Of a DNA stretch of 64,000 nucleotides, positions 44,877 to 53,173 are shown piece after piece. Numbering within the stretch: position 1 is the stretch's first letter; every line of letters starts with the position of its first letter. The position numbers and the translations under genes were made by a program. The stretch lies in NCBI GenBank assembly GCA_017442825.1, contig JAFRYZ010000010.1, positions 62,001-126,000 on the forward strand, read 5' to 3'. This DNA is from Prevotella sp. (GTDB lineage Bacteria > Bacteroidota > Bacteroidia > Bacteroidales > Bacteroidaceae). Under the pieces are notes generated by a model. It did no database searches, had not been told where the DNA came from, and was given only the letters and a program-made list of their open reading frames with translations.

Positions 44877-45659
44877 TCACCGTTCGAGCTGGCGCACGGG
44901 GAAGGTGAAATAGGTATCGGGGAAAGGTTCGTTGCGGAGGGTGAAGTGCCACCACTCGCTGTCGAGGGGTTTGAAGCCGTGACGGAGCATGGCCTGACGG
45001 AGAATCATGCGGTTGCGAAACTGGGCTTCGGTGATGCTCCTGCCGGCAGGACTCTTGTGGTTGTCGCCGGTGTACTGGCCTGTCTCGGGGTTGCCGCAGA
45101 AGTCGGGATGGCTCTCTGGTCCGAACCAGTCGAACGTGCCGCCCATGTCGAGTTCTTTCTCGGTGGTCATGTCGAAGAGGGTGAGGTCAACGGTGGAACC
45201 GCGCGTGTGACCGCTCTTCTCGTAGATATATTCTTGTTCGAAGAGTACGCTCTTGTCGAGGTCGGGATAGAAATAGGTCTTCATGAGGGTGTCGGGAATG
45301 TTGGCAGCCCAGCGCACGAAATGGTCAACACCTTTCTGCGGACGGTAGGCGTCGTAGATTTTCAGTCGGTAGCCTTGCCGAATGACGTCGTCGCTGACGG
45401 CACGGAGGCTGTCGGCGGCAGCTTTGGTGAGCAGCGCGGTGGGTTGCTGATAGCCGTCGATGCGGGTGCCCACGAAGTTGTAGGTGCCGTAGTAGCGGAT
45501 TTCGAGTATGGCGTCGGGTACGGCATCGGTGAGGGTTACAAACTGGCTGGAATCATCGGTAGAACTGACCTTTTGCGGATTGTCGGTTCCTGCCAGCGTG
45601 TTGCCGGCGATGCTGAGGATGGCAGAAAGCATCCATAGTCTTGCGCGTTGTCTTTTCAT
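44877..45659 (-). CDS. Secreted D-alanyl-D-alanine dipeptidase, VanX/DdpX family (M15D)
   Basis: Zn-dependent hydrolysis of D-Ala-D-Ala or related murein dipeptides in the periplasm. 260 residues from ATG 45659 (signal peptide MKRQRARLWMLSAILSIAGN). Zinc and catalytic motifs are intact: YDAYRPQ, SGHTRGSTVDLTL (SxHxxGxxxD) and SEWWHF (ExxH). There is no vancomycin-resistance operon (no vanH/vanA), so a role in murein recycling is likelier than resistance. The longer ORF start (45821) would lie upstream of the promoter at 45686-45716. Confidence 0.9.
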   Translation of the reverse strand: MKRQRARLWMLSAILSIAGNTLAGTDNPQKVSSTDDSSQFVTLTDAVPDAILEIRYYGTYNFVGTRIDGYQQPTALLTKAAADSLRAVSDDVIRQGYRLKIYDAYRPQKGVDHFVRWAANIPDTLMKTYFYPDLDKSVLFEQEYIYEKSGHTRGSTVDLTLFDMTTEKELDMGGTFDWFGPESHPDFCGNPETGQYTGDNHKSPAGRSITEAQFRNRMILRQAMLRHGFKPLDSEWWHFTLRNEPFPDTYFTFPVRQLER

Positions 45660-45685
45660 GTTGTGACGATGTTTGTGATGATGAG

Positions 45686-45716
45686 CAAAGGTACGGGTAA
45701 GCAAACAAAATACAAA
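45686..45716 (-). promoter_or_regulatory. Bacteroidetes promoter TTTG-N19-TACCTTTG (minus strand) for the dipeptidase
   Basis: CAAAGGTA at 45686-45693 and CAAA at 45713-45716, perfect spacing. Confidence 0.85.
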
Positions 45717-45722
45717 ATAAAT

Positions 45723-45753
45723 TTTGGTTTTTTTTGCGGATGTTGTATTTTTG
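45723..45753 (+). promoter_or_regulatory. Bacteroidetes promoter TTTG-N19-TATTTTTG for the patatin gene
   Basis: TTTG 45723-45726 and TATTTTTG 45746-45753, 19 apart. The two divergent -33 elements are only six bases apart (45716 and 45723), so the promoters probably compete. Confidence 0.85.
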
Positions 45754-45779
45754 CATGTCTGAACAACTGAGAAAAACCG

Positions 45780-46868
45780 ATGAATATGACGAAATACCAC
45801 CGAAGGGGCGATGCGACACAAGCCGTCAGGCGCACGCTGGCTCTGGCTGGGCTGCTGCTATGGATGCTCTGGGGAGGACTCACGGGCGACAGGGTGATGG
45901 CGCAGGAGCGGAAGGGGGAACGGCTGAAGGTGGGACTGGTGCTCGGCGGCGGCGGTGCCAAAGGGGCTGCCCACATCGGTGCGCTGAAAATCATAGAGAA
46001 AAGCGGTATTCCTATCGACTACATCGCGGGAACCAGCATCGGGTCCATCGTGGGCGGACTGTATGCTTGCGGCTATCGGGCTGACGACATGATAGAGGTG
46101 TTTAAGAAACAGGACTGGCTGGGACTGCTGACCGACCGCGACGCGAAGCGACAGCACACACTCTTGTCGGAAGACGACGACGGCGTGGTGTATATTCTGG
46201 GATTCCCCGTCAGCCGCAAGGGGACAAGCAAGGCGAATCCGTCGAGAGGGGCTTTCCGCGGCGACAGGATTCAGGATTTGTTGGACTCGATGATTGTCAG
46301 GAAGGTGCCGGCAGCTTGCGACCAGCAGTTCGATTTCAGTCAGCTGCCCATCCCCTTCAAATGTGTTGCCTTCGACACGAAGAACCGACAGGAGTATGTC
46401 TTCAACGAAGGGCGGCTCTCAACAGCCATGCGGGCTTCGATGGCGATTCCGATGGCCTACAAGGCGGTGACGGTGGACGGAATGGAGCTTGCCGACGGCG
46501 GAATGGTAAACAATCTGCCTGTGGATGTGGTGAGGGCGATGGGGGCCGACGTGGTGATTGCCATAGACCTGTCGCAACACAAGCACGGCGAGGAGGACGA
46601 CTGCTTCTGGGTGTTCGACAACGACAGCTACTTGGGATTGTTCGACGGCATAGACATTGACGGATTGCTGGGATGGGTGCTGACGCGTCCGGACCTGGAC
46701 AAATACCACGAGAACTGTAAGCATTGCGACGTGTATATCAACCCTGACCTGGACGACTATACGGCGGCCCACTTCCGAGGGAAGGACATCAAGGATATGG
46801 TGATACGCGGATACAAGGCAGCGAAGAAGCAGCGCAAAGCGCTTAAGAAATTGAAGAAGCGCCTTTAA
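45780..46868 (+). CDS. Patatin-like phospholipase
   Basis: Predicted lipid acyl hydrolase. 362 residues with a signal or TM segment (about 17-41), oxyanion loop GGGGAKG (56-62), nucleophile Ser86 in GTSIGS and Asp239 in ADGG completing the Ser-Asp dyad. It lacks the POTRA/barrel C-terminal part of the RssA/PlpD-type fusions and ends in a Lys-rich helix (KAAKKQRKALKKLKKRL). A 7-copy 11-bp tandem repeat separates it from the prenyl synthase gene. Confidence 0.9.
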   Translation: MNMTKYHRRGDATQAVRRTLALAGLLLWMLWGGLTGDRVMAQERKGERLKVGLVLGGGGAKGAAHIGALKIIEKSGIPIDYIAGTSIGSIVGGLYACGYRADDMIEVFKKQDWLGLLTDRDAKRQHTLLSEDDDGVVYILGFPVSRKGTSKANPSRGAFRGDRIQDLLDSMIVRKVPAACDQQFDFSQLPIPFKCVAFDTKNRQEYVFNEGRLSTAMRASMAIPMAYKAVTVDGMELADGGMVNNLPVDVVRAMGADVVIAIDLSQHKHGEEDDCFWVFDNDSYLGLFDGIDIDGLLGWVLTRPDLDKYHENCKHCDVYINPDLDDYTAAHFRGKDIKDMVIRGYKAAKKQRKALKKLKKRL

Positions 46869-46878
46869 CTCCCTTTAA

Positions 46879-46912
46879 TCGAGCTTGCTCGCTTGCAGAG
46901 CGAAGCGGCGCA
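46879..46912. repeat. CGAGC/GCTCG hairpin-forming intergenic repeat
   Basis: ATCGAGCTTGCTCGCTTGC and following AGAGCGAAGCGGCGC can fold on GAGC/GCTC and GCTTGC/GCGAAGC arms; a relative occurs at 22748-22770 after argB. It belongs loosely with the 24-bp repeat at 4137 and 48112. Confidence 0.45.
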
Positions 46913-46914
46913 AG

Positions 46915-46991
46915 AACTCCCTTTTAACTCCCTTTTAACTCCCTTTTAACTCCCTTTTAACTCCCTTTTAACTCCCTTTTAACTCCCTTTT
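46915..46991 (+). repeat. Seven exact tandem copies of an 11-bp unit AACTCCCTTTT
   Basis: 46915-46991 is 77 bases, exactly 7 x 11, without one mismatch; a partial degenerate copy (TAACTCCCTTTAA) sits at 46866-46878. The array ends four bases before the prenyl synthase ATG, so it lies in the leader or promoter, where copy-number change would alter spacing. Confidence 0.95.
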
Positions 46992-46995
46992 CATA

Positions 46996-48081
46996 ATGTA
47001 CTTGAATTTTGAAACTTTTCTAGCTGAACAGCGCGAACGAATATGGGGTGTCATAGAAGCATGTCTGAAGGATTACCGAGATGCTGACACCGAGGTGCTA
47101 CGGTGGATGGGGCAGGAGGCCTACCTGCCGTTGCTGGACAACCATTGGAAAGTGGTGGAAGACTATCCGCGAAGACGAGGCAAATACCTGCGCCCTACGC
47201 TGGTCATGCTGGGCTATAAGAGCATGCTCAACGGAACGCCGCGCATCCCCGACGGAGCAGAAACAATTACGGCGGCTGCCATGCAGGTGAGCGAAGACTG
47301 GATTCTGATTCACGACGACTTGTGCGACGGCTCGCAGGAACGGCGCGGAAGGGCTGCCTTACACCGTGAGGTGGGACTGGAGATTGCCGTCAATGCCGGC
47401 GACACGCTCCACGAGGTGATGCACCGCATCTTGAGCCGCAACTACGACGTGCTGCCCCTGGCTACGGCGCGCCGCGTGCAGGAGGAGTTTTTCCGTATGC
47501 TGTCGCGGACTACCTTCGGACAATATGCCGAGATTCTATGGACACAGCAAGACCGTTTCGACATGACGGAGCAGGACGTGCTGTTCACCATTGCCGGCAA
47601 GACGGCATACTACACGATTGCAGGTCCGCTCCGACTGGGCGCCATCCTTGCCGGTGCCACCGACGAGCAGCTGGAACGCCTCTACCGCTTCAGCTATCCG
47701 CTGGGGGTATGTTTCCAGATTCGCGACGACATCCTTGACCTTACGTCTGACTTTGAAGGACAAAAACGCCAGACGTGCAACGACCTGTATGAGGGGAAAC
47801 GCACGCTGATGTTGCTGCATCTGGTGAGACAGGCTACTGCGGAAGAGTTGCAACGCATCAAGGAGATTTTGGGAAAGAGCCGCGAGGAGAAGACTGCTGA
47901 AGAGGTGGCGTGGCTGAGGACCTTGATGGATAAATACGGCAGCATCGCCTATGCTGCCGATATAGCTAGGAAATATGCCGACGAAGCGATGGAAAAACTC
48001 GACAGCCTTGACTTTATCAACGAAGACTGCCGCCCGCTGTTCCGGCAAATGGTACACTTTGTCTTGGACAGGAAACGTTGA
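46996..48081 (+). CDS. Trans-isoprenyl diphosphate synthase (polyprenyl synthetase family)
   Basis: Condenses isopentenyl diphosphate with an allylic diphosphate. 361 residues with both Asp-rich motifs: DDLCD at 107-111 (first, short DDxxD form) followed by the RRG motif, and DDILD at 244-248. Product chain length (geranylgeranyl or longer, for quinones or undecaprenyl-type lipids) cannot be assigned. ATG 46996 is preceded by the 11-bp tandem array instead of a recognisable ribosome-binding region or -7 box. Confidence 0.92.
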   Translation: MYLNFETFLAEQRERIWGVIEACLKDYRDADTEVLRWMGQEAYLPLLDNHWKVVEDYPRRRGKYLRPTLVMLGYKSMLNGTPRIPDGAETITAAAMQVSEDWILIHDDLCDGSQERRGRAALHREVGLEIAVNAGDTLHEVMHRILSRNYDVLPLATARRVQEEFFRMLSRTTFGQYAEILWTQQDRFDMTEQDVLFTIAGKTAYYTIAGPLRLGAILAGATDEQLERLYRFSYPLGVCFQIRDDILDLTSDFEGQKRQTCNDLYEGKRTLMLLHLVRQATAEELQRIKEILGKSREEKTAEEVAWLRTLMDKYGSIAYAADIARKYADEAMEKLDSLDFINEDCRPLFRQMVHFVLDRKR

Positions 48082-48111
48082 ACGCTTGCGTAAACTTATC
48101 TCCCTCAACCG

Positions 48112-48135
48112 TTCTTTGCTAACAAAGCGCTGCGC
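48112..48135. repeat. 24-bp dispersed repeat, copy 2 (inverted relative to 4137-4160)
   Basis: Matches the reverse complement of 4137-4160 at 22 of 24 positions. It lies between the convergent prenyl synthase and deoxynucleoside kinase genes. Confidence 0.55.
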
Positions 48136-48146
48136 GGTCACTCCCG

Positions 48147-48767
48147 CTAGCTCATCGGGAACAATCCAAAGAGCTTGGCGTCAATCTGATCGCAGATTTT
48201 CTGCAAGTCTGACGGGTTGTCGCCAAACTTGATGTTGTCGCCATCGACGATAATGAGATTGCCCTTGTAAGTGGAAATCCAGTCTTCGTAACGCTTGTTC
48301 AGTCCTTCGAGATAGTCAAGACGGATGGTCTGTTCGTAGTCGCGGCCGCGCTTCTGAATCTGAGCAACGAGGTTAGGAATGGTGGAGCGGATATAAATCA
48401 TCAGGTCGGGCAATTTCACCAGCGACATCATCAGGTTGAAGAGGTCGGAATAGTTGTCGAAATCGCGGTCGGACATCATGCCCTGACCGTGAAGGTTGGG
48501 TGCGAAGATGCAGGCATCTTCAAAGATGGTGCGGTCCTGGATGATGGTTTCCGACGACTTGGAGATTTCTACCACTTCCTTGAAACGCTTGTTCAGGAAG
48601 TATATCTGCAGGTTGAACGACCACCGCGCCATATCGGCATAGAAGTCGGCAAGATAGGGGTTGTTGTCAACGGGTTCAAAACGGGGTGTCCATCCGTAAC
48701 GGTGGGCAAGCAAGCGGGTGAGTGTGGTCTTTCCGCTGCCGATATTTCCAGCTATAGCAATGTGCAT
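48147..48767 (-). CDS. Deoxynucleoside kinase, paralogue A
   Basis: Salvage kinase phosphorylating a deoxynucleoside. 206 residues from ATG 48767: P-loop GNIGSGKTT, substrate motif ARWSFNLQIYFLNKRF, DRT in IIQDRTIFEDACIF and LID-type QKRGRDYEQTI. It is preceded by a paralogue 44 bases upstream; in lactobacilli such tandem pairs encode deoxyadenosine and deoxyguanosine kinase subunits of a heterodimer (family knowledge). Which nucleoside each prefers is not readable. Confidence 0.9.
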   Translation of the reverse strand: MHIAIAGNIGSGKTTLTRLLAHRYGWTPRFEPVDNNPYLADFYADMARWSFNLQIYFLNKRFKEVVEISKSSETIIQDRTIFEDACIFAPNLHGQGMMSDRDFDNYSDLFNLMMSLVKLPDLMIYIRSTIPNLVAQIQKRGRDYEQTIRLDYLEGLNKRYEDWISTYKGNLIIVDGDNIKFGDNPSDLQKICDQIDAKLFGLFPMS

Positions 48768-48811
48768 GGGAGTTTTTATGTTTCTGGTTTCAAGTTTCAA
48801 GTCAAAGGCAT

Positions 48812-49426
48812 TCAAAACAGGCTGAAGAGTTGATGGTCTATCTTATCGACGATGGCGGCGAAGTCTTTAGGATTGTTTTGGAAATCCATGTTATCGACAT
48901 CTACGGTGAGCACCTTGCCGCCATATTGATGACCGATGAATTCTTCATAGTTCTTATTCAGTCCGGAGAGGTATTCTATGGGGATGGTCTGCTCGTAATC
49001 ACGCCCTCGCTTCTGAATGTTGCTAACCAGATGGGGGACTGATGCCCGCAGATATATCATGAGATCGGGGAAGCCGGCAATGTCGGTCATCTGCTCGAAC
49101 AGTTCCATATAGGTTTCAAAGTCGCGTTCGGAGAGGTTGCCCTGCTCGTAGTTGTTGCGCGTAAAGACATAGACTCCCTCGAAGATGCTGCGGTCCTGAA
49201 CGATAGTGTGGTCGGAATGGTTGATGGCTATCATGTCCTTAAACCGTTCTTTCAGGAAGTACACCTCCAAAGCAAACGACCATCGTGGAATGTCCTTGTA
49301 GTAGTCGTCCAGATAGGGGTTGTAGTCAACGGCTTCGAATCGTGCCTCCCATCCATAGTGATGGGCAAGCATGTGGGTGAGCGTGGTCTTGCCGCTGCCG
49401 ATATTTCCTGCTATGGCAATGTGCAT
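48812..49426 (-). CDS. Deoxynucleoside kinase, paralogue B
   Basis: 204 residues, same layout: MHIAIAGNIGSGKTTLTHML, PRWSFALEVYFLKERF, IVQDRSIFEGVYVF and QKRGRDYEQTIPIEYLSGLN. The first 16 residues are identical in both paralogues, while the substrate-pocket region differs (MMSLVKLPDL versus MTDIAGFPDL). Lies 15 bases after maoC-like gene 49442-49906 and 44 bases before its partner, so the three are probably co-transcribed. Confidence 0.9.
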   Translation of the reverse strand: MHIAIAGNIGSGKTTLTHMLAHHYGWEARFEAVDYNPYLDDYYKDIPRWSFALEVYFLKERFKDMIAINHSDHTIVQDRSIFEGVYVFTRNNYEQGNLSERDFETYMELFEQMTDIAGFPDLMIYLRASVPHLVSNIQKRGRDYEQTIPIEYLSGLNKNYEEFIGHQYGGKVLTVDVDNMDFQNNPKDFAAIVDKIDHQLFSLF

Positions 49427-49441
49427 GAGGCTTAGACCTTT

Positions 49442-49906
49442 TTATTCAAAATAATAGAGGAATGCGGCAATGCCTTCGAGGGCTGGTTTGCGTTGTCCTT
49501 CTATCTCGATGTGAAACTTGATTTCTGCCTTGCAGATGCCACGCAGGTTTTGGATGTTATGCAACTTGGTGACCAGACGGACGCGAGAGCCCGTGATGAC
49601 GGGCTGTCCGAAGCGCATGTCAGTCATGCCGTAGTTGACCAGCATCTTGATGTTGTTCACCTCAATAATCTGGTCCCAGAGATAAGGCAACAAGGACAGC
49701 GTGAGATAGCCGTGGGCAATGGTAGATTGATACGGACTCTCTTTCTTGGCACGCTCCACATCGACGTGAATCCATTGATGGTCGAGGGTGGCATCGGCAA
49801 AAAGATTGATGCGGTCTTGGTCAACCTGCAACCAGTCGGAGGTGCCGAGTTCTTCACCAAGGTGGGCGGCAAACTCCTCATACGAATTGATAATCAGTTT
49901 TCCCAT
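49442..49906 (-). CDS. MaoC-family (hot-dog) dehydratase
   Basis: Predicted (R)-specific enoyl-CoA/ACP hydratase. 154 residues with the hydratase-2 motif FADATLDHQWIHVDVERA (Asp/His pair) and TIAHGYLTLSLLPYL. Genomic partners are salvage kinases, giving no pathway hint. Length standard for single-domain MaoC proteins. Confidence 0.88.
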   Translation of the reverse strand: MGKLIINSYEEFAAHLGEELGTSDWLQVDQDRINLFADATLDHQWIHVDVERAKKESPYQSTIAHGYLTLSLLPYLWDQIIEVNNIKMLVNYGMTDMRFGQPVITGSRVRLVTKLHNIQNLRGICKAEIKFHIEIEGQRKPALEGIAAFLYYFE

Positions 49907-49974
49907 GGTATGGTGGTTTATAAGTCTCGGAAGTCAGCCCTGCTTCGGCTAACTTCCGAATGTTGGATGATTTA

Positions 49975-50544
49975 CTACTTCACTCTGTTGAAACCGATGA
50001 CTTCATCACCGATGATCAAGTTCATCCTGTCGTTGCCATCGAATTTTACTTTGAAGACTCTGAAGAGCGTTGCCAGTTCACCGATTTGGCTGATTTCTGC
50101 AGCACCGTTGTTCTTCACCTCTGCTTCGATGAGCTTGAACATAGCATTGCGAGTCTCTTCGCTGGCTGCCATCGCTGCCTTCATTTCGGCATCTTTCAAC
50201 TCCAGCTGCGAAATCTTCACTTGTGCATCTTTCGCGTTGCAGACGGTCTGCACGTTGGTGCCATCCATATTGAACGTACCAGGAATAAAGAAATTGACGC
50301 CAATCTTGCCAATTTCGGCATCGTCGTTGTCGGCAGTCATCGCCACACAGAAATCTCCTGATTTAGTTGATTTCTTAGTCTTTACCTTGTCGAAAGAAAT
50401 CATCAGGTTCATGGCTGGTTCCTCCTTGTCGAATCCCATCTCCTTGCGGAAAGCCTCGTCAGCCACCCAAGTGCCGTCGATGGTCTGTGCCGTCATGCTC
50501 ATTGTAGCAAGCATCAGCAATAATGTCAAAATACTCTTCTTCAT
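49975..50544 (-). CDS. Secreted protein of unknown function
   Basis: 189 residues from ATG 50544 (signal peptide MKKSILTLLLMLATMSMTAQ). The remainder looks like a small beta-barrel or lipocalin-type domain (TIDGTWVADEAFRKEMGFDK, MNLMISFDK) with a central helical stretch (KISQLELKDAEMKAAMAASE). No family recognised with confidence. It has its own perfect promoter (50579-50609). Confidence 0.75.
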   Translation of the reverse strand: MKKSILTLLLMLATMSMTAQTIDGTWVADEAFRKEMGFDKEEPAMNLMISFDKVKTKKSTKSGDFCVAMTADNDDAEIGKIGVNFFIPGTFNMDGTNVQTVCNAKDAQVKISQLELKDAEMKAAMAASEETRNAMFKLIEAEVKNNGAAEISQIGELATLFRVFKVKFDGNDRMNLIIGDEVIGFNRVK

Positions 50545-50578
50545 AGTTCTTATCTGTTTTAAATGATAATCATGGGTA

Positions 50579-50609
50579 CAAAGATAATGCAAACCGAAGA
50601 CATGACAAA
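50579..50609 (-). promoter_or_regulatory. Bacteroidetes promoter TTTG-N19-TATCTTTG (minus strand)
   Basis: CAAAGATA at 50579-50586 and CAAA at 50606-50609 with a 19-base spacer, 34 bases before the ATG of the secreted protein. Confidence 0.82.
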
Positions 50610-50615
50610 GAAACA

Positions 50616-51539
50616 TCATTTCTTTTTTTGAAACAGGTGGGCAACAAGGCCTCCGCTGATGTTGTGCCACACACTGAAGATAGCACCAGGGATGGTTGCC
50701 ATAGGATAGGCTGCGAAATGGAGCGTTGCCAACGACGAGGCAAGACCTGAGTTCTGCATACCTACTTCAATACTGACTGCCCTACGCTTGGTTTCGCTCA
50801 TACGTAGAAGGGTGCCGATGCTATAGCCGATAGCAAGACCACCCAAATTGTGGAGCATCACCACGAGAATGACGATGAATCCGCTTGACAGCAGTTTGCT
50901 GGCATTGGCACCAATAATAATCAACACGATGGCACAGATAACAAGCGAAGACAACGCTGGGAGATAGGCTGTAGCAGCTGTTGTCAGACGGGGGAGAAGC
51001 CGCTTGATCAACAGTCCTGCCGCAATGGGGAGGATGACTACCCAAAGGATACTTAGCAGCATGCCGACGACATCGACATCGACGGTCTTACCTGCAAGAA
51101 GCCACACCAACAGGGGGGTCAGCACTGGAGCTAGCAGAGTACTGACACCCGTCATACCTACCGACAAGGCAAGATCGCCTTTGGCAAGATACGTGATGAC
51201 ATTGGACGCTGTTCCGCCAGGACAGCAACCTACAAGAACAACACCCAAAGCCAACGCATCGTCAAGGGCAAACGCTTTCGCCAACAGCCAAGCCAACAGG
51301 GGCATGACGGTGAACTGTGCCAAGCAACCTATGGTAACATCTTTCGGACGACTGAACACGATACGGAAGTCTTCTGTACGCAACGTCATTCCCATACCGA
51401 ACATGATGACTCCCAACAAGGGATTGATAATCGTGGGTTTAACATGACTGACCATATCTGGGAAAACCAACGCCACAATAGCAGACAAAAGTACCAGCAA
51501 ACCCATATAATCGGCGATGAACTTACAAATCTTTTTCAT
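50616..51539 (-). CDS. Bile acid:sodium symporter (BASS) family transporter
   Basis: 307 residues, about nine or ten TM helices, with BASS motifs GVIMFGMGMTLRTEDF, GCCPGGTASNVITYLAKGD and EVGMQNSGLASSLA (crossover and sodium sites). Members carry bile acids, pantothenate, pyruvate or other organic anions; substrate unknown. ATG 51539 (MKKICKFIADYMGLL) is set by the promoter at 51566-51596; the longer ORF start lies upstream of it. Confidence 0.9.
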   Translation of the reverse strand: MKKICKFIADYMGLLVLLSAIVALVFPDMVSHVKPTIINPLLGVIMFGMGMTLRTEDFRIVFSRPKDVTIGCLAQFTVMPLLAWLLAKAFALDDALALGVVLVGCCPGGTASNVITYLAKGDLALSVGMTGVSTLLAPVLTPLLVWLLAGKTVDVDVVGMLLSILWVVILPIAAGLLIKRLLPRLTTAATAYLPALSSLVICAIVLIIIGANASKLLSSGFIVILVVMLHNLGGLAIGYSIGTLLRMSETKRRAVSIEVGMQNSGLASSLATLHFAAYPMATIPGAIFSVWHNISGGLVAHLFQKKK

Positions 51540-51565
51540 ATTATCTTTGTTATTCAATTTGACGG

Positions 51566-51596
51566 CAAAGGTACGATTAAGAGAGAGAAAAGCAAA
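51566..51596 (-). promoter_or_regulatory. Bacteroidetes promoter TTTG-N19-TACCTTTG (minus strand) for the BASS gene
   Basis: CAAAGGTA at 51566-51573 and CAAA at 51593-51596, perfect 19-base spacer. Confidence 0.84.
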
Positions 51597-51626
51597 AGAA
51601 ACTTGTGCTTTTCGCAAAAAAGTTTG

Positions 51627-51634
51627 TACCTTTG
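51627..51634 (+). promoter_or_regulatory. -7 box TACCTTTG for the CoA-transferase gene
   Basis: TACCTTTG 25 bases before ATG 51659; the -33 position is poor (TGTG). Divergent from the BASS promoter. Confidence 0.6.
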
Positions 51635-51658
51635 TCAGCCAAAACAACAAACTTTGTT

Positions 51659-53170
51659 ATGGCTTACAGAAGAATTACTGCTGCCGAGGCAGCTGCGATG
51701 ATTAAAGACAAAGACATGATGGCTTTGTCTGGTTTTACTCCAAACGGCAACCCCAAGGCTATTTTTCGTGAACTCTCCAAGCGCGCGGTGAAGCTGCATG
51801 AACAAGGCGAAGAGTTCGGTGTGGGCATCCTCACGGGGGCTTCATCGTGCCAGAGTGTGGAAGGCGATATGGCTGCCGCTCATGCTCTGCGTTTCCGTGC
51901 CCCATTCTCTACGAATAAAGACTTCCGTACTCATACGAACTTGGGTGAGGTGGAATATGAGGATATGCACCTTGGACATATGGCGGAGCGTCTTCGTCGC
52001 GGCTTCTATGGTGAGGTGGATTGGGCTATTATCGAAGTCAGCGATATGGAAGAGGGTGACGACGTCTGCAAGGCTTATCTGACTTCTGCCGGCGGCATTG
52101 TCGCTACCATTGCCCGTATTGCCAAGCGCGTCATCATCGAGCATAACCAGTTCCATAATCCTAATTCGCGCTACTTGCACGACACTTGGGAACCGCGTGA
52201 GGTGTGGGACAACCGTGAGGTGATGGATATCCATTCTCCTTACGACCGCATCGGCAACGACTATGTTGCCATCGATGCCAGGAAAATCGTCGGTGTCATC
52301 GAAAGTAATATCCCTGAAGAAGCACGTGCCTTCAAAGAACCCGACGACGAAATCATGAGCATCGGACACCATGTGGCTGAACTCCTTGCCAACGACATGA
52401 AGTGCGGACGCATACCCAAACAGTTCCTACCTATCCAGAGTGGTGTGGGCACAACGGGCAATGCCGTGCTGAAAGCGCTCGGAACAAGTCCGCTCATCCC
52501 TCGTTTCAATGTCTATTCGGAAGTGGTGCAGGATGCAGCCATCAACTATATGCTGGAAGGCAGAATTGGTTTTGCTTCTGCAACGGCTATGACCGTCACC
52601 AACGAAGCCCTGCAGCGTGTATATGACAATATGGACTATTTCTCGAAACACCTCACTATCCGACAGAGTGAGATTGCCAACTCACCAGAGGTGATTCGCC
52701 GACTGGGTGTCATCGCTATCAATACACCGTTGGAGTGTGACTTGTATGGCAACGAGAATTCCAGCCATATTTGTGGCTCGTCTCTGATGAACGGCATCGG
52801 TGGTTCTTGCGACTACGAACGCAACGGCTATATCAGTATCTTCACGACACCATCGACAGCCAAAGGGGGAAAGATTTCTGCCATCGTACCGATGTGTTGC
52901 CATGTCGATTCTACAGAACACGATGTGGATATCATAGCCACCGAACAAGGTGTTGCCGACCTCAGAGGTAAAGGACCAGTAGCGCGTGCCATCGAGGTGA
53001 TTGAGAATTGTGCCCATCCCGACTACAAACCCCTGCTGCGTGACTATCTGAAACACATCGCCCCGATGGGACATGAACCGCAACACATGAGGGCTGCACT
53101 TGCCTTCCACGACACTTTCTTGCGTAAAGGCGACATGCGACTGACTGATTTCAGTGATTATGTTAAATAG
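51659..53170 (+). CDS. Acetyl-CoA hydrolase/transferase family protein (succinate:acetate-type CoA-transferase)
   Basis: Interconverts acyl-CoA and free acid (e.g. succinyl-CoA + acetate), matching a fermenting organism that makes succinate via the frd operon. 503 residues from ATG 51659 (MAYRRITAAEAAAMIKDKDM). Shared family motifs include SGFTPNGNPK, QSGVGTTGNAVLKALG and, in the C-domain, GIGGSCDYERNGYISIFTTP. Upstream start at 51605 would precede the promoter. Direction and acid specificity are not decidable by eye. Confidence 0.9.
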   Translation: MAYRRITAAEAAAMIKDKDMMALSGFTPNGNPKAIFRELSKRAVKLHEQGEEFGVGILTGASSCQSVEGDMAAAHALRFRAPFSTNKDFRTHTNLGEVEYEDMHLGHMAERLRRGFYGEVDWAIIEVSDMEEGDDVCKAYLTSAGGIVATIARIAKRVIIEHNQFHNPNSRYLHDTWEPREVWDNREVMDIHSPYDRIGNDYVAIDARKIVGVIESNIPEEARAFKEPDDEIMSIGHHVAELLANDMKCGRIPKQFLPIQSGVGTTGNAVLKALGTSPLIPRFNVYSEVVQDAAINYMLEGRIGFASATAMTVTNEALQRVYDNMDYFSKHLTIRQSEIANSPEVIRRLGVIAINTPLECDLYGNENSSHICGSSLMNGIGGSCDYERNGYISIFTTPSTAKGGKISAIVPMCCHVDSTEHDVDIIATEQGVADLRGKGPVARAIEVIENCAHPDYKPLLRDYLKHIAPMGHEPQHMRAALAFHDTFLRKGDMRLTDFSDYVK

Positions 53171-53173
53171 AAT

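Noticed and set aside
44877-45659. Vancomycin resistance
   Set aside because: A VanX-like dipeptidase alone, without vanH, vanA or vanRS, is more likely a murein-recycling enzyme.
46915-46991. CRISPR-like or origin iteron array
   Set aside because: The 11-bp units have no spacers and no replication gene is nearby; plain tandem repeat.
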